64,000 bases of DNA from assembly GCA_014607495.2 (NCBI GenBank), contig CP053169.1, forward strand, positions 11,036,001 to 11,100,000, given 5' to 3'. Source of the DNA: Carposina sasakii. Lineage: Eukaryota; Arthropoda; Insecta; Lepidoptera; Carposinidae. Position numbers and translations under genes: made by a program. The notes under the pieces are model-generated. The model was not told the DNA's origin, made no database searches, and saw only the letters and a program-made list of their open reading frames with translations. Position 1 is the first letter of the stretch. Every line of letters starts with the position of its first letter. Positions 54,252-64,000 of the stretch are shown in pieces.

Positions 54252-55740
54252 GTGAGTATTAAATCGTGTTATTCAATATATTGGTTCAAATTTAGGTGTA
54301 CTAAGGTGTAGGCATATAAAATACAAGTTTCATATAAGTTGGTAGACTCGTTCTACTTGCCCTTACTTTCTTATTTCGTCATCAGTTAACTGCGCAAAAT
54401 ATTTAGTTAGATGTGCCTATTGGGATCTGGGTGGTGGATAATAAGTGTAATTATTAGTGTACCTATGTTGTGGTTAGTGCACGTGCAGACAGCATTATGT
54501 AAGGTTCGATAAGGTTGTCAACGCGATAGGTAGAAGTCGTTGCCGCGTTATTTTCGTCTTGGAATGCCCTTTGGTCAGATATAATGGTTAAAATAACCAG
54601 TGCATTTAACAGAGTTAAAGTATCTTAACAATCTGTTAGAGAAAGCCACAGGGTATCTCTGTCGAAATATTAGGGTTTATTGTTCTTGAAAGTGGCCGCG
54701 ACTTCGCGAGTATAAAATCGAAAATAGGCCTAAAACACGTCTCGAATTCCGTAAAACATCAAGTTACGTCAATGAGGTGTCAAAATTAAGATTTCCGTCA
54801 TTAGATTGGATTCACGTAATTGATTTGATAATTACTTACATAATATTAACTAAGACCCTGGTAGAAATCGCTTGTAGGCAAATTTTTCTCCGAATTTCCT
54901 ATTCGCACACTTTCTGACCCAAAAACGTGATTTCTAACATTAATAGTGAGATTTCTAACATTAATAACATTAATATGAGTTTTTTTATAGAAAAAAAACC
55001 CAGTCTTTACTGTTTTCTAAAATTAAAACGTAAATTGCTAAATACTTTAAGTTGTTGGTTACCACAACCTACGTATCTGTACTCTGAATAAAAATCACGA
55101 AATGTGACCTATTTACACATAATTTATTTAGGTACCTACCTAATTTAATTAGAGTAGGTACCTGCACTGCTAAGGTAATATTAACGTAAGATCTTACCTA
55201 CGTACTTCCATGTCTGACCAAATACCTACCTAGCTAGACAAAACATCAATTTAGTAGGTAATTATTAGTACCTATTTATCTAAGGAAAAGTACTTGATGG
55301 GTTTACTAAGTGAGTGCTATCAGGTCCATACAAGAGTAATAAGCTAGTTACCTACCTAGGTCCTAGGTAAGCAACCTTATGTACCTACATACCTAGGTGC
55401 ACATACTTATACTTACGGGAGTAACCGACGTACCTTGGCGCATTCCCAAATCTGTTGAGACGATTTTATACATTTACATACATCCATATATATCTACCTA
55501 ACTTGCATAATATGAGACTGTACACTTTTAATGCGAAGAGGCGATGTGTCCCTGTGCTGTTGTGGGTATTCACTAGGATACAGCTGCTGCATCCATGCAT
55601 GTTATGAGTTATGAGACTCGACTAAGGAATTTAGGGGCACTCTCTCAGGTGATGAGCTACCAAGTTGTCACTAATCTTCAACATATCACTTCGCTATGTT
55701 AAACGTGTCTATTTAACTTACGAAATTATAAATTTAATTT
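54252..55740. other. spacer or intron, dense in TAGGTA/TACCTA
   Basis: No exon seen. Between 55100 and 55400 the hexamer TACCTA or its complement occurs every 20-30 bp. 55625-55695 is a fragment of a dispersed repeat (CTCTCAGGTGATGAGCTACC) also seen near 62145 and 35535. Confidence 0.45.
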
Positions 55741-55749
55741 ATTCCACAC

Positions 55750-56245
55750 TACAAGACATTTGGCCGCGTGGTGCCGGCAGAGTAGAATTCGTACCATCCC
55801 ATGTCTGCCCGTGGGTATCGTACGAGGCGATTAAGGGTTTCCGGGAGGTGGGCAGCAGCGCCTCCCGTGTTGACAACTGGGCCGGGCCCAGCCGAGCCCG
55901 GTGTCCATTTAGACACCCACCGGGCGCGGCTATTCAATTTTCTAGAAGTTGGGCTTCCGTGCCGCTGTTTTCGTACCTACCGGGCCCGGTCACCGGGCCT
56001 GGTATGAATAGCCGGCCCGGTGGATTTCTAAATGGGCACCGGTCGGCTGGGCCTGCCCGGCCGGGCCCGGTTTGCAATCTCTATTGACAACATAGTCCAA
56101 AATACAAACTGCGGTCACCAACCCGCCTGCCCAGCGTGGTGACTATGGGCAAATACCCCCCATGGAAGTCTTGTGGGGTGCCCTGGGGGAGGCCTACGTC
56201 CAGAAGTGGACAACAATAGGCTGATGATGATGATGATGACAAGAC
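55750..56245 (+). mobile_element. LINE 3' region with (GAT)n tail and GC-rich foldback
   Basis: GGTGACTATGGGCAAATACC, then GGAGGCCTACGTCCAGAAG and TGGACAACAATAGGCTGATG with repeated GAT are the RTE 3' end also seen at 62250-62335. Upstream, 55870-56075 is a GC-rich inverted region with multiple GGCCCGGT/ACCGGGCC units. Confidence 0.6.
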
Positions 56246-56261
56246 ATTAACCTAGCACAAT

Positions 56262-56410
56262 AAGATCCCTAAATCTTGTGACACGGGTACTAAGGACTTA
56301 TAGAAACATCCATGACTCGGAAACATCGATAATCAATTAATCATCATTATCAATGTTTGTACGTACGTGATTGGAACCCAGGACAAGACCTATGGTGCCC
56401 TATCTGTATC
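56262..56410 (-). mobile_element. tRNA-derived SINE fragment
   Basis: Plus strand CACAATAAGATCCCTAAATC, then ATCCATGACTCGGAAACATC and GATTGGAACCCAGGACAAGA follow the order of the copy at 52130-52322. Confidence 0.55.
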
Positions 56411-57573
56411 CATGTCCATAGACATTGTAAAAGCGCATGGCGCCTAGACACTATCCACAGAGATCTCTTCTGAACCTTAACTCCGCTGTGGGTATGTACA
56501 TCTGCAGATTATTTCATTCCATCCTCAAAAAGGTGGGGCAGAAGAGAGCAAATTACACACGTCACTTTACCAGTTAACCGTGTACAACTACTACGTCATC
56601 AAATGTGTTATGTATGACATGTGACTGCTATAGATTAATTGATGTGGGATCAATAAGAACCTATGTGCCATGGAGAAGGTATAAGAGGAGGTGGGACTAT
56701 GAACTGAGTCGCATGGTAATCGTGAGGCCATGACGTCATGATAGGGGCGGAGCTTCAGGGCCAATGTTTGTAACGCAGTAGCTGTAACCACACGCTTATG
56801 CAAGTAGTTTGGCTAGTCACTACAAAGTGGTTTCTATGTAAATGGGCAGGGCTACAGTGTTAGGATGCTCCCCTCGTCCCATACTTCACCCCCGCTCCGC
56901 GGCACACTATTTTTGTATGAAAATATACTTAGCCTCTGCTTCTCTTTTATTTCTTCTCCATGCTATGTCCTTTCCTGGCTATCCTCAAGCCCTCACAAGT
57001 TTTGTGAGATAAAAAGTCCATCCGGCATTCGTCCAAACAGCGTACTTTTACGCAATTCTATGCCAGTTGGCAACTTGGAATCTTGTACATTGGCAACCTG
57101 CAATGTATGTAAAACATGAACGTAACAGTTTTTTAAGTACAAGATCTTACTTCAGTTGTCTCCAGTAACAGAAAGGCAATACCTAAAGCCTACCTTGTTC
57201 TCTTAACCTGTAAAATCCATCAACTAAACTAGTAGTAGCTGGTAGAGGCACAGAATAAATTATAAGTGCAGTAATGCAGGTGCACAAATTAACTTTCCAA
57301 CATTGAAAATTAGTTTTCGCAAACGCTCACGTACACTCGCTCTGCATTTGAACATCTGAATGACCGACCGTAGGTCTCTTGTACATACAAACAATACATA
57401 TATATATGTATAGGTAAATTTACTAGGGCAGTGTTCTCAAAAAATGGGGTAGCCAGAACTGCAGGATCATAAAGAAATCCCACAGTCAATGAAGATGGTC
57501 AACGTGGCATAGCGGGGACAGAAGTAAAAGATCAATGACAAGTCACTAGCTTATTTCCTGAGAGAATACCCGT

Positions 57574-58410
57574 CTTCTATGCTGCTCTGGGAGTGAAAAA
57601 AAAGCCGACAAGTGCGAGTTGAACTCGCGTGAAGAGGGTTCAGTACGATGTTACCTATCATGTTTTTTTTAAATCTGACAAAAAGTTAGCACAATATTGT
57701 TATATATACAGGATTCTTATAGTTTTCCTAACAAAAAAAACTAATTTCTGTATTTTTTTCAAAATTTTAGGTTCATGTTTCGGAATAAGCGAAAATTTTC
57801 GCTATTTTCTTGTAAATAGCCCACTATAGAGAACCTATTTATTTTAAAATTACAAAAAAATTTGAGACTCGAAATCACCTTTCATTTTTGCCACACGATT
57901 TTTCAAGATTGTATGAAAATTTCTGAGATATTTTCCCCTTCCCCCCCAAAAATGACCCCCATACTATCGGGAGATATCTGCTCACGTCACACCTCTGTGA
58001 TTTCGGGTCACAGGAATTGATATGTGTACCAAATAGGTTCAACTTAATCGGTCTATAGATTCGGAGCTAATTGACTGTAAGCGACGGACGGACAGACACA
58101 CGAGTGATCCTATAAGGGTTCCGTTTTCGCTTATTCACGTACGGAACCTAAAAAAGCATAATATTTATATGTGTTAGCATTTATATATGTTAGCAGTTAA
58201 ATATATATGCTTCTCTTCTTGATAAGAGGGTCTTGGTATTTTGTAGGCGATGGGCTGACCACCTGTCACTACTAACCGAACTTGTACATCTCTTGTACTC
58301 TAACCCTCGAAATTAGTCAGAAGTGGCACCATGTGGTTCTATCGGCGTTTGGTGCTCTGCCTACCCCGTAAGGGATAAAGGCGTGGTTATATGTATGTAT
58401 GTATGTAGAA
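57574..58410 (+). mobile_element. SINE split by another element
   Basis: The head CTATGCTGCTCTGGGAGTG (57574-57603) and the body from about 58160 (GATAAGAGGGTCTTGGTAT to AAAGGCGTGGTTATATGTAT) are the two parts of one SINE, separated by the element at 57604-58158. Confidence 0.75.
57604..58158 (+). mobile_element. lepidopteran dispersed element inserted in a SINE
   Basis: Starts GCCGACAAGTGCGAGTTGAA and ends GGTTCCGTTTTCGC, then CACGTACGGAACCTAAAAA. A fragment of the opposite kind is at 62585-62700 (GTACGGAACGCTTTG, CCAACTCGCACTTGGCCGG). Superfamily unknown. It includes a decayed CAGGATGTAAC-element segment near 57810-57930. Confidence 0.6.
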
Positions 58411-59056
58411 AACCCGAGTTCCATAGTCGACTCTTACGACATGCAAGGAAGGAGATGCAGCTGATGTATTCTAGTGAAGCCCCGCATCAGCACAGTTAAA
58501 TATAACGAGTAAATCATTGGATGTTTGATCAGTATCTGGTATAACGAAAGTGGATCAACGTTTCGCTCCGCATACTTTAGATATCTCGATTGAGTTAAAT
58601 ATAGAAATGTATTAATCTTGGAACTTCGTAATATAAATAAATATGTTAGTTTGTAACGAGGTTGGTTACCTGAGCTTCAGGTACGAATAAATTGAATGGC
58701 AATAGCAGCAGAATGTCGCAAACTGGAAAAAATACAGACAGTAACAAATACACGTACATAGTAAAATTAACGAAGGCTCGTGTAATACATAAAATCACGC
58801 CTCTTTCCTCTTTTCGTGTACATAACCATAATGTAACTAGTAACAGCACAGGTTTAATAATGTACTCAATACTACTGTAATGTACTGTAATGTACTCATC
58901 ACTACTGATGTATGTATGTAAAAGTAATACGATGTAATTTTAGTGAAATGAGTTTTTTAATGTCTGACATTACTTTGTGTATAATATTATTTTTCACGAA
59001 GCCAAATTGTATTTGAAAAACCAGCAAATGGCTGCCCCCTTTTCAGCTATCACCAC

Positions 59057-59618
59057 CAGTGGCGTAGCTAGGTAACTACATAGGGGCCCTGGGGCAAATA
59101 AAAAAAATGGGGCTCCACTGCTATCTCAACTAATTCGATTTTGAAGAATTTTTGTTGACTATCTTCTCTTTATTGCACGTGACTAGACATTACCAAGAAT
59201 TTTTAAAGTTTATTAGATATTGTTATAATAGATGCGCGAGCGTGGCGAGTGTGAAATTTTTTCTTGTATTTACCACGTAACTTGTCTATTACCTTTTTGA
59301 ATATGTTAAGCTCTACCAAGAATATCTAACCATTGCTAAAACATGAGATAGGTTACAATCGGATAGACTTTACCAAGAATTTATGGAGTTTACGAGCCCC
59401 ATAATTATTGAAAAGTGAAAGACTGCTTAGTCACATAATAGATGCGCGAGCGGAGCGAGCGCGAATTTTTTTCTTGTATTTACCACATAACTCAAGTAAG
59501 TTGTCTATTAATTTTTCAAAATTCAAGCCGAGAATTTCACGGTAAGGATTCAAGGGCCCCCTGAGCTTGAGGGCCCCGGTGCACTGCCCCGCCTAGCCCC
59601 TAGGTAGCTACGCCTCTG
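59057..59618. mobile_element. hAT-like MITE with 8-bp TSD
   Basis: Termini CAGTGGCGTAGCTAGG and, inverted, CAGAGGCGTAGCTACC. Identical ATCACCAC flanks at 59049-59056 and 59619-59626. The 562-bp interior holds two copies of a GATGCGCGAGCG block followed by TTTTTTCTTGTATTTACCAC (about 59231 and 59441). No transposase. Confidence 0.92.
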
Positions 59619-59916
59619 ATCACCACCGGTGTGTCATCAATTTGGTTTTCCCGCTTTATTATCAGGGACCGAAAAACAGTTATTTTTAGCGTGTCAGTTA
59701 CACTCTTGCGATAACCTACCTAACTAGTCAGTTATATTACCTACAACCTAGAATTTAAACTTACAGTTAATTATTAGATGGTTTTTGTGTCAAAGTTAGT
59801 GCATATAAAGTTTTCATATGAATGTCTTTGATTGAAGATCAAATAAGAAGTGCGTTTCACCAAATAGTTGCTTTGAATGATGGCGCTAATTACTATGTGT
59901 ATGACTACAATAGGGT

Positions 59917-60048
59917 CGATACCGGCAGTCACACTTAAACCTAATCTTATTTAGGTCTATCTCTCTCCGTTCCTAACATAAATGGCTGAGAGAGAAAACG
60001 ACAGGTAGGACTAACTTTACGTTTAGGTTTAAGTGTGACTACCGGAGT
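59917..60048. mobile_element. hairpin MITE (copy 2)
   Basis: CGATACCGGCAGTCACACTT and AAGTGTGACTACCGG pair end to end. About 85% like copy 1 at 36853-36992. Confidence 0.8.
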
Positions 60049-60284
60049 ATTATATTATCTGTGTCACTTATTACTAGTGATGTGCCGAGTCGGTTTTGTG
60101 TTGGATCGAGTCCACTCGAGTCTATAACTTAATGTAGTTTAGTTTGTGGTACAGTATAAGTGACCACACAAACAAACACGGCTGTTCCCAAAAAGGGGTG
60201 GATAGAACTGCAGGATCATACAGGATATCCCGCAACCACGATTAGCATAACGAAGTTAGATGTTAAAGATCAGCAACCTTTTAT

Positions 60285-60591
60285 CTATACATATAATAAA
60301 AATGTTACGGATCGCTGTCTGTATATGGAAGATATATTATAGGAGTCCTTTATCAACGCAATAGAACCCAAAACGATGATTTTTGCAATTTTTGTCTGTC
60401 TGTTTGTCGGTTTGTCTGTGTGTTTGTGCACGCTAATCTCAGAAACGGCTGAACAATATTTCGATGCAGTTTTCTGGAATATATTGTGACAGGTCCGACT
60501 TAACATATAGGCTACTTTTTATCCCGGATAATTTCGACATTTTTTTTTTTTTCTGTAGTCCACGCGGACGGAGTCGCGGGCGTCCACTAGT
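60285..60591 (+). mobile_element. Helitron-like element with CTAG end
   Basis: From ATACATATAATAAAAATG through TTTTTGTCTGTCTGTTTGTC and GGCTACTTTTTATCCCGG to GTCGCGGGCGTCCACTAG at 60590, followed by T. The inverted relative is at 27524-28065. GC-rich hairpin-like sequence before CTAG is the Helitron hallmark, though the pairing is weak. Confidence 0.55.
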
Positions 60592-60641
60592 ATAAGTTGG
60601 TAAAAATCTAATATTCTAATGCAAATGTTCTCTCTCCCCAG

Positions 60642-60776
60642 GTGCAGTGTTGTGTAGTGCAGTGTAGTGCAGTGCGGTGCAATGCGTAGCTAGCGGGCGC
60701 GCACGGCATGACTGCATAGCCATGCCAGGAGGGCAAGCATGGCGCAGTACACACAACGAACGCAGCCTATGCACAG
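60642..60776 (+). CDS. candidate start-codon exon of an unidentified gene
   Basis: Bounded by a strong acceptor (TGTTCTCTCTCCCCAG) and a consensus donor (GTATGT at 60777). The frame from ATG at 60739 is MAQYTQRTQPMH plus two bases, phase 2. Upstream in the exon lie short uORFs (ATGCGTAGC-TAG, ATGACTGCA-TAG) and an overlapping ATG at 60722. A GTGTAGTGCA repeat makes up the 5' part. The gene would continue past 64000. Product unknown. Confidence 0.35.
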
Positions 60777-60779
60777 GTA

Positions 60780-61572
60780 TGTCTAGATTAATTATTATTA
60801 ACCTATAGGACCGTTGCACGAAGTTATTTAGGCAAACCACCGAGTTGTATGTCTTTTAAATTTTACTATAAACACGCAATGTATACGGTTATGTGCGTAT
60901 TAGAGTGCGTGATTCGCGTATTCATTACGCAGTTTGGTACATCGCGATGGATCGTCTCATAGTCCGGTAATTTAATCTATCGTTATGTACTTATATACCG
61001 ACTCGGAATAAATCTGGCTTGTCGTGGTAAGCATTATACATTGCTTTTCATTGCTGCGTCTTAACATAAGACTCTTAACATTTTCTTATGTATTTGTGCT
61101 AGGTTTTTAATGAAATTTTCTTTAAATATTGACACATTATATATTTTGTAAAATATTTGCTTAACATCAACGTGCTTCTTGGAGTTTTTTTGGAATTATT
61201 TTTAATTATATACTTTATTATAGCTAACTTTGAACTACTTAGGTCTATGGCGTACCTATGGGAGGTCGGTTGACCATCCAAATTTTTACAGGACGTACTT
61301 AAAATACAATTACATACAACAAATCTGTAATGACATAGTCTTTAGGCTGAAAAGTACAAGTTTTAGATTATGTGGGTACTCAGTAATGTAATCTAGTGCG
61401 ATATAGAATAATAATTAGTTTAGACACCTTTAGAGCTTACGAGTATGTCTATTTAAACTAGGCTAGGCTAGAATAGTCTAACAAATCTAGGTCACATTCA
61501 TGAATATTTGACAGGGTCTCGAAAGGGACACGACCTGCCTAGAAATAGTCGATATGCTATAAGTTATTCTGC
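60780..61572. other. spacer, nothing recognised
   Basis: AT-rich. No exon, RNA gene or named repeat was found. Confidence 0.4.
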
Positions 61573-61700
61573 ACAAGTAGCATGACCTGTGAAACACGAT
61601 ATGATAAACCGATTTATCGACTATTAGCCTGTCGCTTTACGATAAATATAGCCGCCATGTTGAATTTTGTATAGAGTTTGTTAGTCATGCTATATTAAAG
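61573..61700. mobile_element. short TAGCATGACC element
   Basis: CACAAGTAGCATGACCTGTG to GTTAGTCATGCTA. The interior TATAGCCGCCATGTTGAAT matches the composite at 51664-52752. Confidence 0.65.
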
Positions 61701-61794
61701 CTGGTATATTAAAAAGCCTTTCAACCAGGGGTTTGCACCTGATAGCACACGAGATATTAAGGTTGTACAATGCAATCACTTTGCTAATACTCGT

Positions 61795-62000
61795 AAAATA
61801 AATAATAATAATAATAATTCATTTATTTGGCCAAAATAATATTTTACATTACATAGTTTGCTCTCTAGCCCCACACTAGGATACCCTGTGTCGTGGGAAC
61901 TAGTGACTTCCTATGGTTATGTAATTTTAGATCCATAAATACAAAAATACAAAAAAGAGAAATTAAAATTAACAATTTATATAAAAATTCAAATTACTAA
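61795..62000 (-). mobile_element. LINE or SINE 3' end with (ATT)n tail
   Basis: Minus strand: CATAGGAAGTCACTAGTTCC, then GGCCAAATAAATGAATT and an ATT run. Confidence 0.45.
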
Positions 62001-62059
62001 TTAACTACCATATAACAATTGAATTAATTATTAATAAATTTAAAATTTAAATTATCCAC

Positions 62060-62340
62060 CCAACGATGCATCTCACAAATGATGTTAGTTAATAGCTGCA
62101 TCTCCTTCCGTGCATGTCGTAAGAGTCGACTAAGAAACTCGGTCATTCTCTCAGGCGATGAGCTAGCAACTTGTCACCGATCATTAACATATCTCCCCAT
62201 TATGCTAAACTACAGCTGCTTCTCTTCCCGGGCATACTGTACAAGTCCACCACCTGTGGTGACTATGGGCAAAACCCCCTGTGGCGTGCCCTGAGGGAGG
62301 CTTACGTCCAGCAGTGGACTGCAATAGGCTGACGACGACA
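62060..62340 (+). mobile_element. mosaic of dispersed repeat, SINE piece and RTE 3' end
   Basis: GCATCTCCTTCCGTGCATGT (also at 40327) leads into a SINE fragment CTTCTCTTCCCGGGCATACT at about 62218. This joins the RTE tail GGTGACTATGGGCAAAAC, then TCCAGCAGTGGACTGCAATA. Confidence 0.55.
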
Positions 62341-62584
62341 GAACATGAATAGTTCGGTTGTGTTATTTAGAAGCTACTGTAGTAGGTATGAATCAAGCCC
62401 AGTTCATAATTTGATGTTTGGCTACGTCTGCTATTGTTATAATATGTGGTCTAGCTGTAAAGCTGTGTCGGCATCTAACAGATAGAAGCGAACGAACTTA
62501 ACATTTGTCTATCTATGTATATCATACATATGGTATGTAAAAATAGGGGGAAATTGTTTTAATGAAATTATGCATTTTTCTTTT

Positions 62585-62700
62585 TAGGGTTCCCATAGAA
62601 TTATATATTTATCTTGCCGCGATAACAAAAAATACTAAAAGATTAAGTACGGAACGCTTTGTGCGCGTGTCCAACTCGCACTTGGCCGGTTCTCATTTAA
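62585..62700. mobile_element. fragment of the GTGCGAGT/GGTTCC element
   Basis: TAGGGTTCCCATAGAATTAT and GTCCAACTCGCACTTGGCC belong to the family inserted at 57604-58158. Confidence 0.5.
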
Positions 62701-63000
62701 TATCGCGGGATGTTCATATTCGTGGTCACAAGCGATGCAGCCACTTTATACATAGTATAATGTATCTCTTTAAATTATGAGGTGCTGATTTTAAACCAAA
62801 CTTGATTTTGTGGCCTTGATTTACCGATTATTCGCTAAAGTATATCCGCGCTAATTATACGAGTAGGTATACATATATGCATATAAATATAAGGTCAAAC
62901 TAAACAAATATATATTCCTGTTCGAAAACACGTAGCCAAACCAAAGTTAGGAAATTATTAACAAAATGTACATATACATTAAACGTAAGTAGTATACAGT

Positions 63001-63571
63001 TAGGGTTGTCAGATAGAAACTTATCAAATCCGGGACAATTCTAAGACAACGGTGTCGGGTTGTGACGATAGTAAAAATCTCAAATACATAGATACTTTTG
63101 TTACATAGGTATCTACGTACTTAGTTGGTAATTAAAGCCAGTTATGTATAATTTTAAGATGCAGTTTAGACTTAAAACTGGTAGTAAACTCGCAAGCGCG
63201 GGCGGATAAGTAAGCACTAGTTTTAAGCACAGCTTTCGTTTCTTAAAAAATGTAAGCTAAGTATACCGAAATTCTGCTTCTGCTGCGTAATATATTGGCC
63301 TACGGATCGCCGAATCTACGGGGAGCCCCGCGCGACACGATTGCAACATTCGCGTCGTTTGTCGCAACTCTCTCGGCCATACGCAGGCCATAGTCACACT
63401 ACTACAATACTCACAGACAGGCCAGCCGTGTCATTCGTTGTTAGTTTATTTTGATACAAAACTAGTAGGTTTTCAGAATCCGGGACAATAAGGTCTAATT
63501 ACTGGACACGGGACAAGACTCAAAATTCCAGGAAAATCCCGGATTTCCCGGCCATCTGACAGGCAACCCTA
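63001..63571. mobile_element. hAT-like element with TAGGGTTG termini
   Basis: TAGGGTTG at the left and CAACCCTA at the right are inverted. Flanks TATACAGT and TATATAGT match at 7 of 8. Near-terminal AATCCGGGACAATTC and AATCCCGGATTTCCC segments are also inverted. No transposase frame. Confidence 0.65.
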
Positions 63572-63639
63572 TATATAGTACACATCAATAAATCCATAGC
63601 AACGTAGCATAGCAAATCTCGGTTGGGAAGGCAGGTTAT

Positions 63640-63925
63640 CAACCAATTTCAATAACCGATTTCGAGGTGTTTGTTGCATATTTTAGATCGTCCGCTTGGA
63701 CTGCAGAAAAACCAAAATGTAGAAATTATCCGGGATAAAAATATTTTCCCGGTATAAAAAGTAGCCTGTGTTAATCCAGGGTGTCAGCTAATTCCACACC
63801 AAATTTTATTAAAATCGCTCCAGCCGTTGTTTTTACGTGAAATAGTAACAAACATCCATCCATCCATTCACTGAGATCCAATCATACTCACACAAACTTT
63901 CGCGTTTAAAATACAATATTAGTAG
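63640..63925 (-). repeat. Helitron-like repeat, minus orientation
   Basis: GATCGTCCGCTTGGACTGCA, then AAATTATCCGGGATAAAAA, GTCAGCTAATTCCACACCAA and AATCGCTCCAGCCGTTG, ending TACAATATTAGTAGGAT. Same family as 27524 and 60285. Confidence 0.5.
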
Positions 63926-64000
63926 GATTAAAATATTCCATTGTTTTCATACAAAATTTCAAATTAGTATTTTAAAAATCCGAGATTCTTTATTATCTCT

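Noticed and set aside
1..64000. CRISPR arrays, bacterial operons or insertion sequences
   Set aside because: No regularly spaced repeats with unique spacers exist. Intron structure and element types show a eukaryotic nuclear genome.

Overview
This is a lepidopteran (moth or butterfly) nuclear genomic window. The evidence is a canonical apolipophorin-III gene with the moth-type pro-segment ending VRR before DAP, GT-AG introns, AT-rich spacers dense in TAGGTA/TACCTA, short TTAGG (insect telomere) runs, and many repeat families typical of Lepidoptera. There is one 500-N assembly gap (25377-25876).

Three host genes can be reconstructed exon by exon. (1) Apolipophorin-III, + strand, 9028-10797, three exons, 183 codons, with a TATA box, a perfect palindromic kappaB-type site and a poly(A) signal. 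(2) A chymotrypsin-like serine protease, - strand, exons scattered over 35716-26229. Signal peptide, propeptide, His and Asp exons are intact, but exons 5-7 carry several small indels, including one that turns the GDSGG motif into VTSGG, and no final exon was found. (3) An HSPBP1/Fes1-type Hsp70 nucleotide-exchange factor, - strand, 44226-37974, seven exons joining cleanly into 356 codons. Two weaker signals on the + strand are a proline-rich terminal exon (47583-47741) and a promoter/first-exon candidate near 54.1-54.25 kb, with a possible start-codon exon at 60642-60776 whose gene would continue beyond the window.

Layout: 1-8.8 kb is repeat-rich spacer with LINE fragments and a three-layer nest of elements (4.74-5.68 kb). 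8.9-10.9 kb is apolipophorin-III. 11.1-14.8 kb holds foldback elements, SINEs and a LINE scrap. 14.86-25.4 kb holds two head-to-tail R1-clade LINEs on the - strand, each with its poly(A) joined to a short GGTTAGG run, which points to telomere-targeting TRAS-type elements at an internal site. 26-36 kb is the protease with a large RTE-type LINE in an intron. 38-44.2 kb is HSPBP1 with element-loaded introns. 44.6-64 kb is mainly DNA-transposon derivatives (several hAT-like with identifiable 8-bp target duplications), SINEs and LINE ends.

The most notable points are the tandem TRAS-like pair at interstitial TTAGG, the GGCGGCCAT motifs in both of their 5' leaders, the shared 3' tail of an abundant SINE and the RTE LINE, the clustered lesions in the protease, and the kappaB site of apolipophorin-III. 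No similarity search was possible; family names rest on motif reading.
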